Positions 9,901 to 18,514 of a DNA stretch of 64,000 bases are shown one piece after another. The notes under the pieces are model-generated. The model did not search any database. It was not told the origin of the DNA and saw only the letters and a list, made by a program, of their open reading frames with translations. The DNA is from G963677185 sp963677185. GTDB lineage: Bacteria; Bacillota; Syntrophomonadia; Syntrophomonadales; Syntrophomonadaceae. Position 1 is the first letter of the stretch. Each line of letters begins with the position of its first letter. Location of the stretch: the NCBI GenBank assembly GCA_963677185.1, contig OY781889.1, positions 2,852,001-2,916,000 on the forward strand. Reading direction: 5' to 3'. Position numbers and translations under genes: made by a program.

Positions 9901-10001
9901 AGCCAGGTCATACAAGGCCAGGCTAAATATAGCAGCAATAAAATACCGACGATAAGAATGCCTGACAACAGCTTGTTTTGCGTAATGAACCTGGAAAACA
10001 A
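6903..10001 (-). CDS. Membrane-anchored FG-GAP repeat protein, possibly deacetylase-like
   Basis: A 1032-residue protein with one N-terminal transmembrane segment (about 13-31) and a large presumably outside part. Residues 50-330 look like a glutamine-amidotransferase-like fold (VLIIYKAGSDSY, WQGGTVFLENAL). Residues 420-670 hold FG-GAP/VCBS blades with Ca-binding loops DVDRDGAWD, DLDGDGTPD, DWNRDGRMD and DLNGDQKDD. The C-terminal third has HTWAINVDDPHQSF and FYTQKHLSPEQERQ, which recall polysaccharide-deacetylase-like proteins, but I cannot confirm the family. The start is a TTG with AAGAGGAG seven bases upstream. It is followed by endonuclease Q on the same strand with only 21 bases between, though the roles seem unrelated. 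Confidence 0.75.
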   Translation of the reverse strand: MFSRFITQNKLLSGILIVGILLLLYLAWPCMTWLIDRSLYGSWFGPSAATDLNDYSSDVLIIYKAGSDSYLDAYQNYRQSYLLNASVKAVNDQEAASEDFSSYELIYLERSLATSDRLEDIEVKVKTYLWQGGTVFLENALEGALSSSVSGLEQIDYLDSAWYDFQYPAVNQDCAQVQVVAGELIKNFRAYRGPDFAYLLKKTARIKNNAVPIVSMGENAVLWYNPYGEGRVFASSDFMPCTRVGTGFDLQNRGSDAAYFDYTLATANYYVRNEILAAADKSKYGFALKKTFGPYGRPAMAWQNHLEEINAISRGEPLQWLAMLKEHEQVPSISLLSAPFTWSQKYAGINVLQNIGNDGSPVFTGRELDSFYSNGISVCLESTGKYLDVGAYPEETTLRQKLPSAFRAYPSALEIGGQSEGMLVGAPDGSIYTLANLSTGSHIAFDRLELCRLANGKQAAVSGHAAPVQYDVDRDGAWDLLSGSEDGCIYYFRNSGSAEQPVFEDAVLFKDAAGSEIKVSGDAAPAMGDLDGDGTPDLLVGGRQGELQAYFGQASGGFEAGDLSVKGQDIIKAYAAPAIYDWNRDGRMDILAGDESGRVRIFLNTGEEFTYDGDIEGQTTNFQGDQAVYGIQNSVPLMMDLNGDQKDDLLIGQVNTGYSMRIDSPQFPCREAIKALAAELDQKGLDLDLHFYTQKHLSPEQERQELSRSKQAFAEYGIDFKNAGLTQHTWAINVDDPHQSFESAMQEGFWYNFGFNPLYDIQSDDIDMQGIDKNNIGQPSFSRQFIWSTPFLLSDGEKTVDFLLFNPAPYILNYREACDSMQNLDMPMTQFNHFERFAVNPEIMDKLEKIITALDEVRADGEYNFMTERQMAKSFMNMFYSRAVVEIKGDRLIISPDISAVPELAGEYRNTLGIKIETGEKYKDKQPSTSSAIYYRKGTALYSGLPGPTEIELAAGAVEGFHLVRANVPVRISGGSNGDWEVLTEARGMQQIKIFSPQTPQIDGPDLIIRDEGQGYYSITHFGDIVSISIDT

Positions 10002-10022
10002 TATATATCTCCTCTTAAGCGG

Positions 10023-11186
10023 TTAATCCAGCTTGATGCGGCCGTATTTGCCGCCGCCTCCAGCTTCAATCCGATAACTGCCCGCACGCAGTGCGGCGAC
10101 CCCAGCAGCCGCTCGGGCTCCTGCTATAGCCTCAATTTCGCCAATAGCAAGCTCTTCCATCACTTGAAGAGCCTGGTGTTCTGCCAGGAGCGCTCGCAAC
10201 GCTTTCGGCCCTATGCCTGGCAATTCGTGCAAAGGCACCCGGTAGCGGTAGGGCGGTCTGATTACAGCAGAGCTATCTGCATCCCGGTCGGCGATCATCA
10301 ATATTCGGTCATAAACACCCATTACTACCTTGATATTGCCACAGGAGACACAACAATCGGCGGCTTCTGCTTCAGTACATATGGTGCCACACTCCGGACA
10401 GCTGGTGCGGTGATATTTCCCCAGCAGCGGATTAAAACCGTAGTTAGCTACTATACGTCCCGGACCTTGCCCGGTTATTGCCTTTCTCAAACCTTCAAAA
10501 TCGGCACATTCCACCTCAAGCAGGTTGAATTCTCGTCCGACATTTTTGGATGAATGGGCATCAGAATTACTAATAAACATCAGTTGATCCGTTTCGGCAA
10601 TCCGGCTGGCCAGGCGGGTGTCCGCCGACAAGCCCAGCTCGACCACCTTAATATCTCCAGCCTCGCTGCCCAGGCAATCGGCCAGGCTGGGTGCCACTGC
10701 GCCATAATAGCCCTTATGAGGAGTAAACGCGTGAGCGGGACAGAAGATACCTCCGCAATCGCTGCAGGCGTGAAATGCATCTTTAAGCCCGGTGCGTACT
10801 CGCTGGGTTGACAGGCGGGAATTGCTCAGCCGGGGATGAATAAAGCCCTGCCATTGGCGCAAAGCGTTCAGGCCGGGCAGATAGGCAATGAAATGCGCGC
10901 CTTCACGGCTCTCAAATTCACAGGCGGGTATCAAGACCATACCATTATCAGCCAGCAGACCTCCGCCTATTTGTTCAAACAGACGTCCATTCTCTATCAA
11001 TTCTTCAATTTCGGAGAACACTCCCGCGCAAGCGGCGTCAACCACCCCTGCCACTTGCAAACCCACGGCTGGAGCGTCCCGGAACAAAACCTGCTCCAGG
11101 GTCAGATCCCGGGATGCGGTCACCTTGACAGCCTGCCCCCGAGAACTGCCAATGTGAATGTGCAAATCCGCGTAAATTTTCTGCAT
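10023..11186 (-). CDS. Endonuclease Q family protein (PHP domain)
   Basis: Members of this family (TIGR00375) nick DNA next to deaminated bases or abasic sites. The N-terminal PHP domain shows the metal motif YADLHIHIGSS and further His residues (CPAHAFTP, SNSDAHSS). A zinc ribbon (CPECGTICT ... CCVSCG, about residues 255-280) and a helix-hairpin-helix stretch (LHELPGIGPKALRALL, about 315) complete the family pattern. The 387-residue length fits. The ATG at 11186 is used; a TTG six bases upstream (11192) is equally possible because the ribosome site is weak. It lies downstream of DNA-repair gene recJ in a leftward run. Confidence 0.85.
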   Translation of the reverse strand: MQKIYADLHIHIGSSRGQAVKVTASRDLTLEQVLFRDAPAVGLQVAGVVDAACAGVFSEIEELIENGRLFEQIGGGLLADNGMVLIPACEFESREGAHFIAYLPGLNALRQWQGFIHPRLSNSRLSTQRVRTGLKDAFHACSDCGGIFCPAHAFTPHKGYYGAVAPSLADCLGSEAGDIKVVELGLSADTRLASRIAETDQLMFISNSDAHSSKNVGREFNLLEVECADFEGLRKAITGQGPGRIVANYGFNPLLGKYHRTSCPECGTICTEAEAADCCVSCGNIKVVMGVYDRILMIADRDADSSAVIRPPYRYRVPLHELPGIGPKALRALLAEHQALQVMEELAIGEIEAIAGARAAAGVAALRAGSYRIEAGGGGKYGRIKLD

Positions 11187-11281
11187 GTTCAAATCTTCAA
11201 CAGCTTCCTGAATTATTCCTGATCCAGCCAGCGGTGGATGTCGTCAGTGTTCTTACGGGTTTCCCCCGCCGGGCTGTTTGG

Positions 11282-11902
11282 CTACAGAAACGGGTTATGC
11301 TTGCGTTCAATGCCGATACTTGTAGCTGGCCCATGTCCAGGATAGCAAATAGTGTCATCTTCATAGCACATCAGCTTTTCCTTGATACTCTTAATAATCT
11401 GCTGGTGGGAACCTCCGGGAAAGTCGGTCCGCCCGATGCTCATCTGGAACAGGGTGTCTCCGACAAAAATGATGTTGCCAGTCTTCAGGCAAACTCCGCC
11501 CGGGCTGTGCCCCGGCGTATGAATTACTTCCAGCTCAACCGTATTGCCGATCTTGATGCGGTCGCCTTCCTTGATGAATTGATCTGCCGGAGGGCTAGTG
11601 ACTTTCATGCCCATTAAAAACGAGAAATTCGCGGCAGTGCTGACCAGCATCTGGCTGTCGCTTTCGTGAATCAGCAACTGGGCCCCGGTGCTTTCCTTGA
11701 TCTTGCGGTTGCCTCCAATATGGTCAATATGCCCGTGGGTGTTGATAATATATTGCACGGTAAGATTGCCTTCTTCGATCATCGACATAATCTGCTCCGC
11801 CTGTCCACCGGGATCAATGACGGCCACTTGCCGGGTTTCCTCGCAACCAATAATATAGCAGTTGACTCCCATGTTTGTAACAGTAATTCCTTTCAGTATC
11901 AA
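11282..11902 (-). CDS. Metallo-beta-lactamase fold hydrolase (glyoxalase II-like)
   Basis: A 206-residue MBL-fold protein. NTHGHIDHIGG gives the HxHxDH zinc motif, TPGHSPGG and FVGDTLFQ give the next metal ligands, and CYPGHGPATS the last His. This is the common short glyoxalase II-like hydrolase found next to dtd and relA in Firmicutes; the substrate is not known. It starts with TTG, seven bases after AAGGAGG. It lies 13 bases from dtd and is probably in one operon with it. Confidence 0.9.
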   Translation of the reverse strand: MILKGITVTNMGVNCYIIGCEETRQVAVIDPGGQAEQIMSMIEEGNLTVQYIINTHGHIDHIGGNRKIKESTGAQLLIHESDSQMLVSTAANFSFLMGMKVTSPPADQFIKEGDRIKIGNTVELEVIHTPGHSPGGVCLKTGNIIFVGDTLFQMSIGRTDFPGGSHQQIIKSIKEKLMCYEDDTICYPGHGPATSIGIERKHNPFL

Positions 11903-11914
11903 GACTCCGCCTCC

Positions 11915-12364
11915 TTAAATAATCCTCTCACTGTCCAGTAATATGGTTACCGGCCCCTGGTTTTCGATAAGCACCAGCATGTTAGCTCCAAACTGCCCGG
12001 TTTCCACCTGCAGCCCGCAATCCCGAGCGCATTTAACCGCATACTCAACCAGGCTCCTGGCCCGCTGCGGTTCTTCGGCATCGGAAAATCCTGGCCTGCG
12101 GCCCTTTCGTGCGTCAGCATATAAAGTGAACTGGCTGACCAGCAGCAGAGCGCCTCCAATATCCACCAGGGAACGGTTCATTTTACCCTGATCGTCCTCG
12201 AAAATCCTCAGGTTTACAATCTTATCTATTAAATAATCGGCATCTTTCTCGCCATCGCCTTGCCGCACTCCCAGGAGAACGGTCAGGCCCGGTCCGATTG
12301 CGGCGATTATTTCATCATCAATTTTTACCTGGCTTGACCTGGTCCTCTGAACCACTGCCCGCAT
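11915..12364 (-). CDS. dtd: D-aminoacyl-tRNA deacylase
   Basis: It removes D-amino acids wrongly attached to tRNA. The protein is 149 residues, the usual size. It shows MRAVVQRTRSSQV at the start, LLVSQFTLYAD (the SQFTL signature) and the C-terminal NMLVLIENQGPVTILL in place of the usual NxGPVT motif. The start at 12364 (MRAVV) has GAGGTG at good spacing; the frame is open to 12412 but without support. The start lies inside the relA coding end, a 47-base overlap, so the genes are translationally close. Confidence 0.93.
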   Translation of the reverse strand: MRAVVQRTRSSQVKIDDEIIAAIGPGLTVLLGVRQGDGEKDADYLIDKIVNLRIFEDDQGKMNRSLVDIGGALLLVSQFTLYADARKGRRPGFSDAEEPQRARSLVEYAVKCARDCGLQVETGQFGANMLVLIENQGPVTILLDSERII

Positions 12365-14549
12365 CATCGTCACCTCGTTTTGATTCGCCGGGCAGTACTC
12401 GCCGGACATCATAAACGTCCTTCACTTTCAACAGGCGCTGCAGCACTGCACTCAGCTGGTTTAAGTCCTTGATGTCCACCTTCAAATTTATTTGGGCCTG
12501 ATCATTCCGGGTTGCCCTTGAAAACACCGAATTGACAGGTATCTTCGCATCATACAAAACCATGACCACATCGCCGGTCAATCCAGCTCTATCCATGGCT
12601 TTTACCTCGATTTCCACTGAATAGCTGCCCTTTTCCTGCATCCATTCGACCTCGATAACCCTTTCGGGCTCGGTTCTCATATAGGCCTGCATATTAGAGC
12701 ACTCTTTGTGATGAACTGAAACGCCGCGTCCCCTGGTAATATATCCCGAAACCGGATCACCGGGCAGCGGGTTGCAGCAGCGACCCAGACGGATGGCTAC
12801 ATCGTCAACACCTTTTACTTTTAGTGCGTGAGGGCTTTCCTTATGCTTGACCGGATGTTTGGCCACATGAGCCAGAACGTCTTCGACTTGAGTGTTGGGA
12901 AAATATATTTCCTTGAAGCGGTTCATGATGTGTTCAACCGACACCAGGCCCTCACCGGTTGCTGCCATCAGGTCGTCCATGTTGTTGTAGCCCATCTGCA
13001 GGACGAATTCAGTTGCCCGCTTGCTGCGCTGCAGTTCCCGGGGATCGAAATGCTCTTTCCTGAATCCAGCCTCCAGCAACTCCCGGCCTCGGATGATGTG
13101 GCTTCCGCGCTGTTCCTTCTTGAAAAATCCCTTAATGCGGCTTCTGGCTCCAGACGTTTTAACAAAATTAAGCCAGTCTTGAGTGGGGCCCGGCGAGTTT
13201 TTAGAGGTCTTTATTTCAATGATATCGCCATTGCTGAGGGGAAAGTCGAGCGGGACTATACGTCCATTAACCTTAGCCCCCACGCATTTGTGACCGATTT
13301 CCGTATGGACGCGATAGGCGAAGTCAACCGGGCAGGAACCCTTCGGCAATTCAATAACCGCACCCTTGGGGGTGAAAACAAAAACCGTATCGTCGAAGAG
13401 GTCGACCTTCAGTGATTCCATGAATTCCTTGGTATCCTTGACATCCTGCTGCCACTCCAGAATTTGCCTGAGCCAGGCCAGCTTTTCATCGAATTTCTTG
13501 CCTTTGGATACCATTCCTTCTTTATATCGCCAGTGCGAAGCAATCCCGTATTCTGCAGTGCGGTGCATATCCCAGGTGCGAATCTGGACTTCAAAAGGCT
13601 CGCCACCTTTTCCTATAAGGGTGGTATGCAGCGACTGATAGAGATTGCTTTTGGGGGTAGCTATATAATCTTTGAACCGGCCCGGCAAAGGCCGCCATAT
13701 TGTGTGAATAATCCCCAGCACTCCATAACAATCCCGGACTTCATCAACAATCACCCGGATGGCAATCTTGTCGTAGATCTCGTCAATGCCGGTTCCCTGC
13801 TTGATCATTTTCTTTTGAATGCTGTAAATATTCTTGGGCCGGCCAGCTATATCAGCATCTTTGATGCCGATCTGATCAAGTCCTTCTTTTATTTGCTGAA
13901 TCAGCTCATGGACATAGGCTTCGCGCTCGCTGCGCTTGTGTTTCAATGCTTCCGCAATTTCTACGTAGCTGTCCCGATCCAGGTAGTACAGGGCCAGATC
14001 TTCCAGCTCCCACTTAAACTTAAAGACCCCCAGGCGGTGGGCCAGTGGAGCATAAATGTCCATGGTTTCTCTGGCTATGCCCAATTGCCGTTCTTCCGGC
14101 TGGTATCTCAAGGTGCGCATATTGTGCAGACGGTCGGCCAGCTTAATCAAAATCACCCTGATATCTTTAGCCATGGCCATAAACATTTTACGCAGGTTCT
14201 CGGCCTGGGCTTCTTCGCGGGACTGAAAATTGATCTTCGACAGCTTGGTGACCCCATCAACCATCAGAGCTATTTCATCCCCGAATTCTTCCTCCAGGCC
14301 GGACATGTTCATCTCGGTGTCCTCAATAACATCGTGCAGCAGTGCCGCGCATATAGTGCTGCTGTCGGCTTCAATCGTAGTGAGCAGCATGGCTACTTCA
14401 ACCGGATGAATAATATATGGTTCGCCGGATATTCGTTTCTGGCCCAAATGAGCCATATATGCTCGGTTGTACGCCTTCTTAATAAGCTCAGCGTCTACGC
14501 CCGGCTCATATTTTTGAATTCGCTCTATAATGTTTTGAGGTTCTAGCAT
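12318..14549 (-). CDS. relA: Bifunctional (p)ppGpp synthetase/hydrolase
   Basis: This 743-residue RelA/SpoT homologue makes and degrades the stringent-response alarmone. The hydrolase HD domain is at about 25-200 (HDVIEDT), the synthetase at about 235-350 (GRPKNIYSIQKKM), the TGS domain near 400 (VFVFTPKGAVIELPKGS), and an ACT domain at the C-terminus. Both enzymatic motifs look intact, as in the single Rel of most Firmicutes. An AGGGGTGG site precedes the ATG. It is flanked by recJ upstream and dtd downstream, a common Firmicute order. Confidence 0.96.
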   Translation of the reverse strand: MLEPQNIIERIQKYEPGVDAELIKKAYNRAYMAHLGQKRISGEPYIIHPVEVAMLLTTIEADSSTICAALLHDVIEDTEMNMSGLEEEFGDEIALMVDGVTKLSKINFQSREEAQAENLRKMFMAMAKDIRVILIKLADRLHNMRTLRYQPEERQLGIARETMDIYAPLAHRLGVFKFKWELEDLALYYLDRDSYVEIAEALKHKRSEREAYVHELIQQIKEGLDQIGIKDADIAGRPKNIYSIQKKMIKQGTGIDEIYDKIAIRVIVDEVRDCYGVLGIIHTIWRPLPGRFKDYIATPKSNLYQSLHTTLIGKGGEPFEVQIRTWDMHRTAEYGIASHWRYKEGMVSKGKKFDEKLAWLRQILEWQQDVKDTKEFMESLKVDLFDDTVFVFTPKGAVIELPKGSCPVDFAYRVHTEIGHKCVGAKVNGRIVPLDFPLSNGDIIEIKTSKNSPGPTQDWLNFVKTSGARSRIKGFFKKEQRGSHIIRGRELLEAGFRKEHFDPRELQRSKRATEFVLQMGYNNMDDLMAATGEGLVSVEHIMNRFKEIYFPNTQVEDVLAHVAKHPVKHKESPHALKVKGVDDVAIRLGRCCNPLPGDPVSGYITRGRGVSVHHKECSNMQAYMRTEPERVIEVEWMQEKGSYSVEIEVKAMDRAGLTGDVVMVLYDAKIPVNSVFSRATRNDQAQINLKVDIKDLNQLSAVLQRLLKVKDVYDVRRVLPGESKRGDDDAGSGSEDQVKPGKN

Positions 14550-14575
14550 TGCTATCCACCCCTAGTTTTCGTATT

Positions 14576-17434
14576 TTATGAGTATTGAGCCGTGTTCAGC
14601 CAGTGCTCGAAACATTGTATCTCCGCCTGCCGCTCAGCGAAAAGAGGGCTTGTCAAGTCTGTATACACGGCCCCTTGTCTGTCTTCAATAATTATAGTGA
14701 TTATACTACCTTTTATATGGTATATGCACAAGCCGTGATCTTCTAACACCTGGAGCATTGGGCGCATTTCCCACAATTTCAACATCCTGCCCGATACATG
14801 GCCGAAAGAGGCCAGTAAATCCTGGTGCTTGATCTCTATCCGTGAAAGACGCGCATCCAGGAAATGTTCCCACAACTGCTGCACCCTTTCCTGCTCCGGG
14901 TAACTGCGCATGATAAACTGCCAGTTAGATTCGATATCTGAGCTTCCATAAGCAAGACAGACCGGCAATCCATTCTCGGGACATTTTTCCGGTATCAGCG
15001 GTGCCAGTTCATATAATCCAAAAGGACAATCAGCCAGGTAAAGAGCATCTGCAACCGCGATATACTCGATGTCCGGAGTATGGCTGCCGTCAGAGAGCAG
15101 AATGCCGTTTGAAGATGCCGTAAACGCTTTACGGGCTTCACGGCGCCGGCTGCCGTCTTCTATTCCCGCCTCATGGTAGCGCAGCTTTCCCGGGACGGAG
15201 GCCCGGTTTAACGTCGCAGCCCGATTGGTGTAGTACATCCATTTGTCATGCTCTCCTTCCCAGGAATCCTCTGCTTTTTGCCAATGCAATTGCTCCGGGT
15301 TCAAGCTGTAAATGTAAGCTGATTCAGCATTTTTCCGTCCAGCCCTGTCTTCTTCCAGCGGCCACCAATAAACTGCACAGAGAGCACTATCAATACCAGG
15401 TTTCTTTTCCAGGAGGCTTCTCCAGTATGCTTCAGTGGTAATAAACAAGCGCGGAGCTTGACGTTCCAGCATGTCTTCAGCCGCCTGGCGTTCTGCCAGC
15501 CTTCGCCCGCCGTGCAATTCAACCTGCAGATTCTCACGAAAATAATGGCTGACTACCGCCCGGTGCTTGCGCATCGCCCTGAGAGCCGGGTAAACATAGA
15601 CCACCGGCTGCCTTTTATTCAACATTTGAACGTTCCGGCCTATTAAGTCCAGCAATTCAGAGCGTTTGGGCATATATGGAACCAGACTGATATCATCAGC
15701 CTGATAAGTGCATTTAATATCACGCATTTTGAGCTGCATGCTGCTTCCCTTGTAGTGATTCTCTTCCAGCCGAAATAAAAAATCCTGCTTGCATATCTGC
15801 AGGGGCAGTTCAGTCCGACTGGCGAGATTAAAAGCTATAGCTGGATGGCTGCCCGGCTCCATGCGAAAACGCAAGTGTTCTTTGTTGCGCCCCACAAGCG
15901 CTGGCTCGGTTAGAAAAGCACCTTTAACCACAAATTGCGGTCCGGGATTGCCTTCACCAAAAGGTCTCATGCTCTGTATGCCGGCAAACAATTCCGGTCC
16001 GAGCTCTGCTGCCGGCAGTTCTAAATCAATGCGGTATTTTTTATTAAACACGGCATCCTTACAGACCGTGGAAGCGTATTCGTTTAAAATATGCCGGAAG
16101 CTGTCGGTCCGGTTTTTTTCCAAATGCAGGCCGGCAGCCATACGATGCCCACCAAAGCTTATCAGGGAATCCCGACAGTGCTTCAAAGCCGCATGCATGT
16201 CGAAATCTCTCATACTGCGGGCTGAACCCCGGCCCAGTTCGCCTTCCCACGAAATGACTATTACCGGACGATTATACCGTTCCACCAGGCGTGAAGCTAC
16301 GATGCCAATAACTCCCTGGTGCCAATCCTCACACGCCACTACCAGGACCTTTTCAACCGCAGGATTGAGATCCCGTTCGACGATGACCACGGCCTCTTCC
16401 AGGATTCTTTCTTCAATCTGACGTCGTTCAGCGTTCATATCGCAGAGAATCCGGGCGGTACGGCTGGCTTCCGCCGCATCCTCGCCAAGCAGTAATTCCA
16501 CGCTGCGGCGCGCCGTATCAAGTCGTCCGGCGCTATTGAGCTTGGGCGCCAGCAGAAAGCCCAGGTGCCAGCTGTCCAATTCTGCAGGATTAAGGTCTAA
16601 TTCGGAAATTAAACACCGGATGCCTGTATGTGCCGAACTTCGCATCTGTTCCAGGCCATATTTGACCAGAATGCGGTTTTCTCCCTTAAGCGGCACAATA
16701 TCGGCTACGGTTGCCAGGGCTGCCAGGTCCAGCCATTGATAAATAAGCTCTCCAGGCAGCAAATCCCGTGCCAGCGCCTGGGACAGCTTGAAGCTAATCG
16801 CCGCTCCGGAAAGATCATACACCTGTTCAATGCTGTCCAGCTTGGGATTTATGATCGCAAGAGCTCCTGGTAAAGGCAATTGTGGAGTGTGATGATCTGT
16901 AATTATTACATCCATGCCATGTTGCATGGCATATGCCGTCTCTTCGAAAGCGGTTATACCGCAATCCACCGTAACCATGAGAGTATATCCCTTATCAACC
17001 AGTTCCTCCACCGCCTGCTGGTTCAGGCCGTAACCTTCGGAAAAGCGATCTGGAATATAGTAATCCGTCTGCAAACCCAATAAATCCAAGCATTTTTTTA
17101 ATATTACAATGCTGCATATGCCGTCAACATCGTAATCACCATATATTACCACTTTTTCATGACTATCAATTGCATACCTTATCCTGGCTACCGATTCGGT
17201 TATCCCTTTAATGAGAAAGGGGTCCACCAGGCTGTCCAGGCCAGGGTTCAGGAACTGCCTGGCCTGAACAGCTTCGCATATGTTTCGTTGCACCAGCAGC
17301 GCCGCAATATAATACTGGCAGCCCAGCTCATTTTGCAGCCTGGCCGCCGCCTCCCGGTCATATTCTTTTACTTCCCATATAATGTCATTATAATATTCGT
17401 TCATGTTGCTGTTACGACTCCATTCCATAATCAT
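14576..17434 (-). CDS. recJ: Single-stranded-DNA exonuclease RecJ, long form
   Basis: RecJ degrades single-stranded DNA 5' to 3' in repair and recombination. Motifs seen are VVIYGDYDVDG (motif I), TVDCGITAF, IITDHHTPQL (DHH motif) and, further on, FGGHRMAAGLHL of the DHHA1 domain, then the OB-fold region. The 952-residue length is long: a C-terminal tail of roughly 380 residues lies beyond the catalytic core, as in other Firmicute RecJ proteins but larger. The start is uncertain: Met residues at 1, 3 and 11 are all possible and none has a strong ribosome site. Confidence 0.93.
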   Translation of the reverse strand: MIMEWSRNSNMNEYYNDIIWEVKEYDREAAARLQNELGCQYYIAALLVQRNICEAVQARQFLNPGLDSLVDPFLIKGITESVARIRYAIDSHEKVVIYGDYDVDGICSIVILKKCLDLLGLQTDYYIPDRFSEGYGLNQQAVEELVDKGYTLMVTVDCGITAFEETAYAMQHGMDVIITDHHTPQLPLPGALAIINPKLDSIEQVYDLSGAAISFKLSQALARDLLPGELIYQWLDLAALATVADIVPLKGENRILVKYGLEQMRSSAHTGIRCLISELDLNPAELDSWHLGFLLAPKLNSAGRLDTARRSVELLLGEDAAEASRTARILCDMNAERRQIEERILEEAVVIVERDLNPAVEKVLVVACEDWHQGVIGIVASRLVERYNRPVIVISWEGELGRGSARSMRDFDMHAALKHCRDSLISFGGHRMAAGLHLEKNRTDSFRHILNEYASTVCKDAVFNKKYRIDLELPAAELGPELFAGIQSMRPFGEGNPGPQFVVKGAFLTEPALVGRNKEHLRFRMEPGSHPAIAFNLASRTELPLQICKQDFLFRLEENHYKGSSMQLKMRDIKCTYQADDISLVPYMPKRSELLDLIGRNVQMLNKRQPVVYVYPALRAMRKHRAVVSHYFRENLQVELHGGRRLAERQAAEDMLERQAPRLFITTEAYWRSLLEKKPGIDSALCAVYWWPLEEDRAGRKNAESAYIYSLNPEQLHWQKAEDSWEGEHDKWMYYTNRAATLNRASVPGKLRYHEAGIEDGSRRREARKAFTASSNGILLSDGSHTPDIEYIAVADALYLADCPFGLYELAPLIPEKCPENGLPVCLAYGSSDIESNWQFIMRSYPEQERVQQLWEHFLDARLSRIEIKHQDLLASFGHVSGRMLKLWEMRPMLQVLEDHGLCIYHIKGSIITIIIEDRQGAVYTDLTSPLFAERQAEIQCFEHWLNTAQYS

Positions 17435-17568
17435 AATAACTATACCTTAAAAACCTGCATATCAAAAAGGTAAGAAAATTGTGGTAAAAAGGTAGGTCAG
17501 TCATTGGCAATTATGTATAATATATTCATATACTGAAGGATTCATATAGCGTGGAAGGAGAATGGTGT

Positions 17569-18336
17569 ATGAAAAAAACATACTCATGGGCGCTGCTGGC
17601 GCTGCTTATGCTGGTTGTATTTGCCAGCGGATGTATCGACACCGACTACAACGTTTCCCTTATGGAAGACGGCGGACAAGCAATAACGGTTAAGATCAAG
17701 GCACCGTCAGGTCTGGATGCCGCCAAGATCCAGGAAATGCAGGATGACCTGAAAAACAAGGGCTATACGGTAGCAAAAACCACTGACAAAGACCAGAATA
17801 TCATTATCACTGGCGATAAGAAGCTTAATGCTGGGAAATGGGAATTGCCCTACAATGAGAAGGTCGTGGTCTCTGATCCCAAGTTCACCTCGAATTTCAC
17901 CAATTATTTCGTTTACAAAGCATGGTCATATGAAGGCTCCTATGAATTCGACGCCAAAAAGGTGGCCAAGGTTGTCGGCAAGGAAGATACAACAGCTACA
18001 GCCACCACCGACAGCGGAATGAACCTTGAAGATTATTCCCTGGATTTCGTATATGTTCTAACCGTTCCTGGAACCATCAGCGAGCAGAATGCAGCATCCA
18101 CCGTTGCCAATGCTGACGGAACCACTACTCTTACGTGGAAGTACAACACGGATAAAGACAAGGGCGTAGATCTTAAAGTCAAGTCCAGCAAAACCTATAC
18201 CATGTACATGGGGATTGCCGGCGGTATCGTGTTATTGCTTATCCTCATTCCGATTATCCTGAAGGTAACCAAGAAAAAGACTCCTCCGCCTGGCTACCCT
18301 CAGCAGGATTTCACTCCCCCTGAAGAAAACGCATAG
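17569..18336 (+). CDS. LppM-like lipoprotein with C-terminal membrane segment
   Basis: A 255-residue predicted lipoprotein. It has a signal peptide with lipobox VFASGC, an outer domain resembling LppM/DUF3153 (VSLMEDGGQAITVKIKAPSG and similar), a transmembrane helix near residues 212-232 (YMGIAGGIVLLLILIPIIL) and a short basic, Pro-rich tail. The ATG at 17569 is chosen because GGAAGGAG ends nine bases upstream. It is transcribed away from recJ and ends in its own terminator. The function is unknown. Confidence 0.75.
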   Translation: MKKTYSWALLALLMLVVFASGCIDTDYNVSLMEDGGQAITVKIKAPSGLDAAKIQEMQDDLKNKGYTVAKTTDKDQNIIITGDKKLNAGKWELPYNEKVVVSDPKFTSNFTNYFVYKAWSYEGSYEFDAKKVAKVVGKEDTTATATTDSGMNLEDYSLDFVYVLTVPGTISEQNAASTVANADGTTTLTWKYNTDKDKGVDLKVKSSKTYTMYMGIAGGIVLLLILIPIILKVTKKKTPPPGYPQQDFTPPEENA

Positions 18337-18349
18337 TTCTATAATACAC

Positions 18350-18385
18350 GCAGGCTTGTTCCAGTGGAGCAAGCCTGCTTATTTT
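18350..18385 (+). terminator. Rho-independent terminator
   Basis: GCAGGCTTG (18350-18358) pairs with CAAGCCTGC (18370-18378) across an 11-base loop, followed by TTATTTT. It ends the lipoprotein gene just upstream. Confidence 0.85.
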
Positions 18386-18514
18386 GAAGGTTAAGCCGAT
18401 TGTATTCGCTTTCCGCTGCGGGTTGCTTTTTTGAAGCAGCCCTGTCTTTGTGGTTAAGTATTAAGATTGAAGCCCAAGGAAAATCCCCTTGCTTCAAAGG
18501 TTATGGAGATGCTA

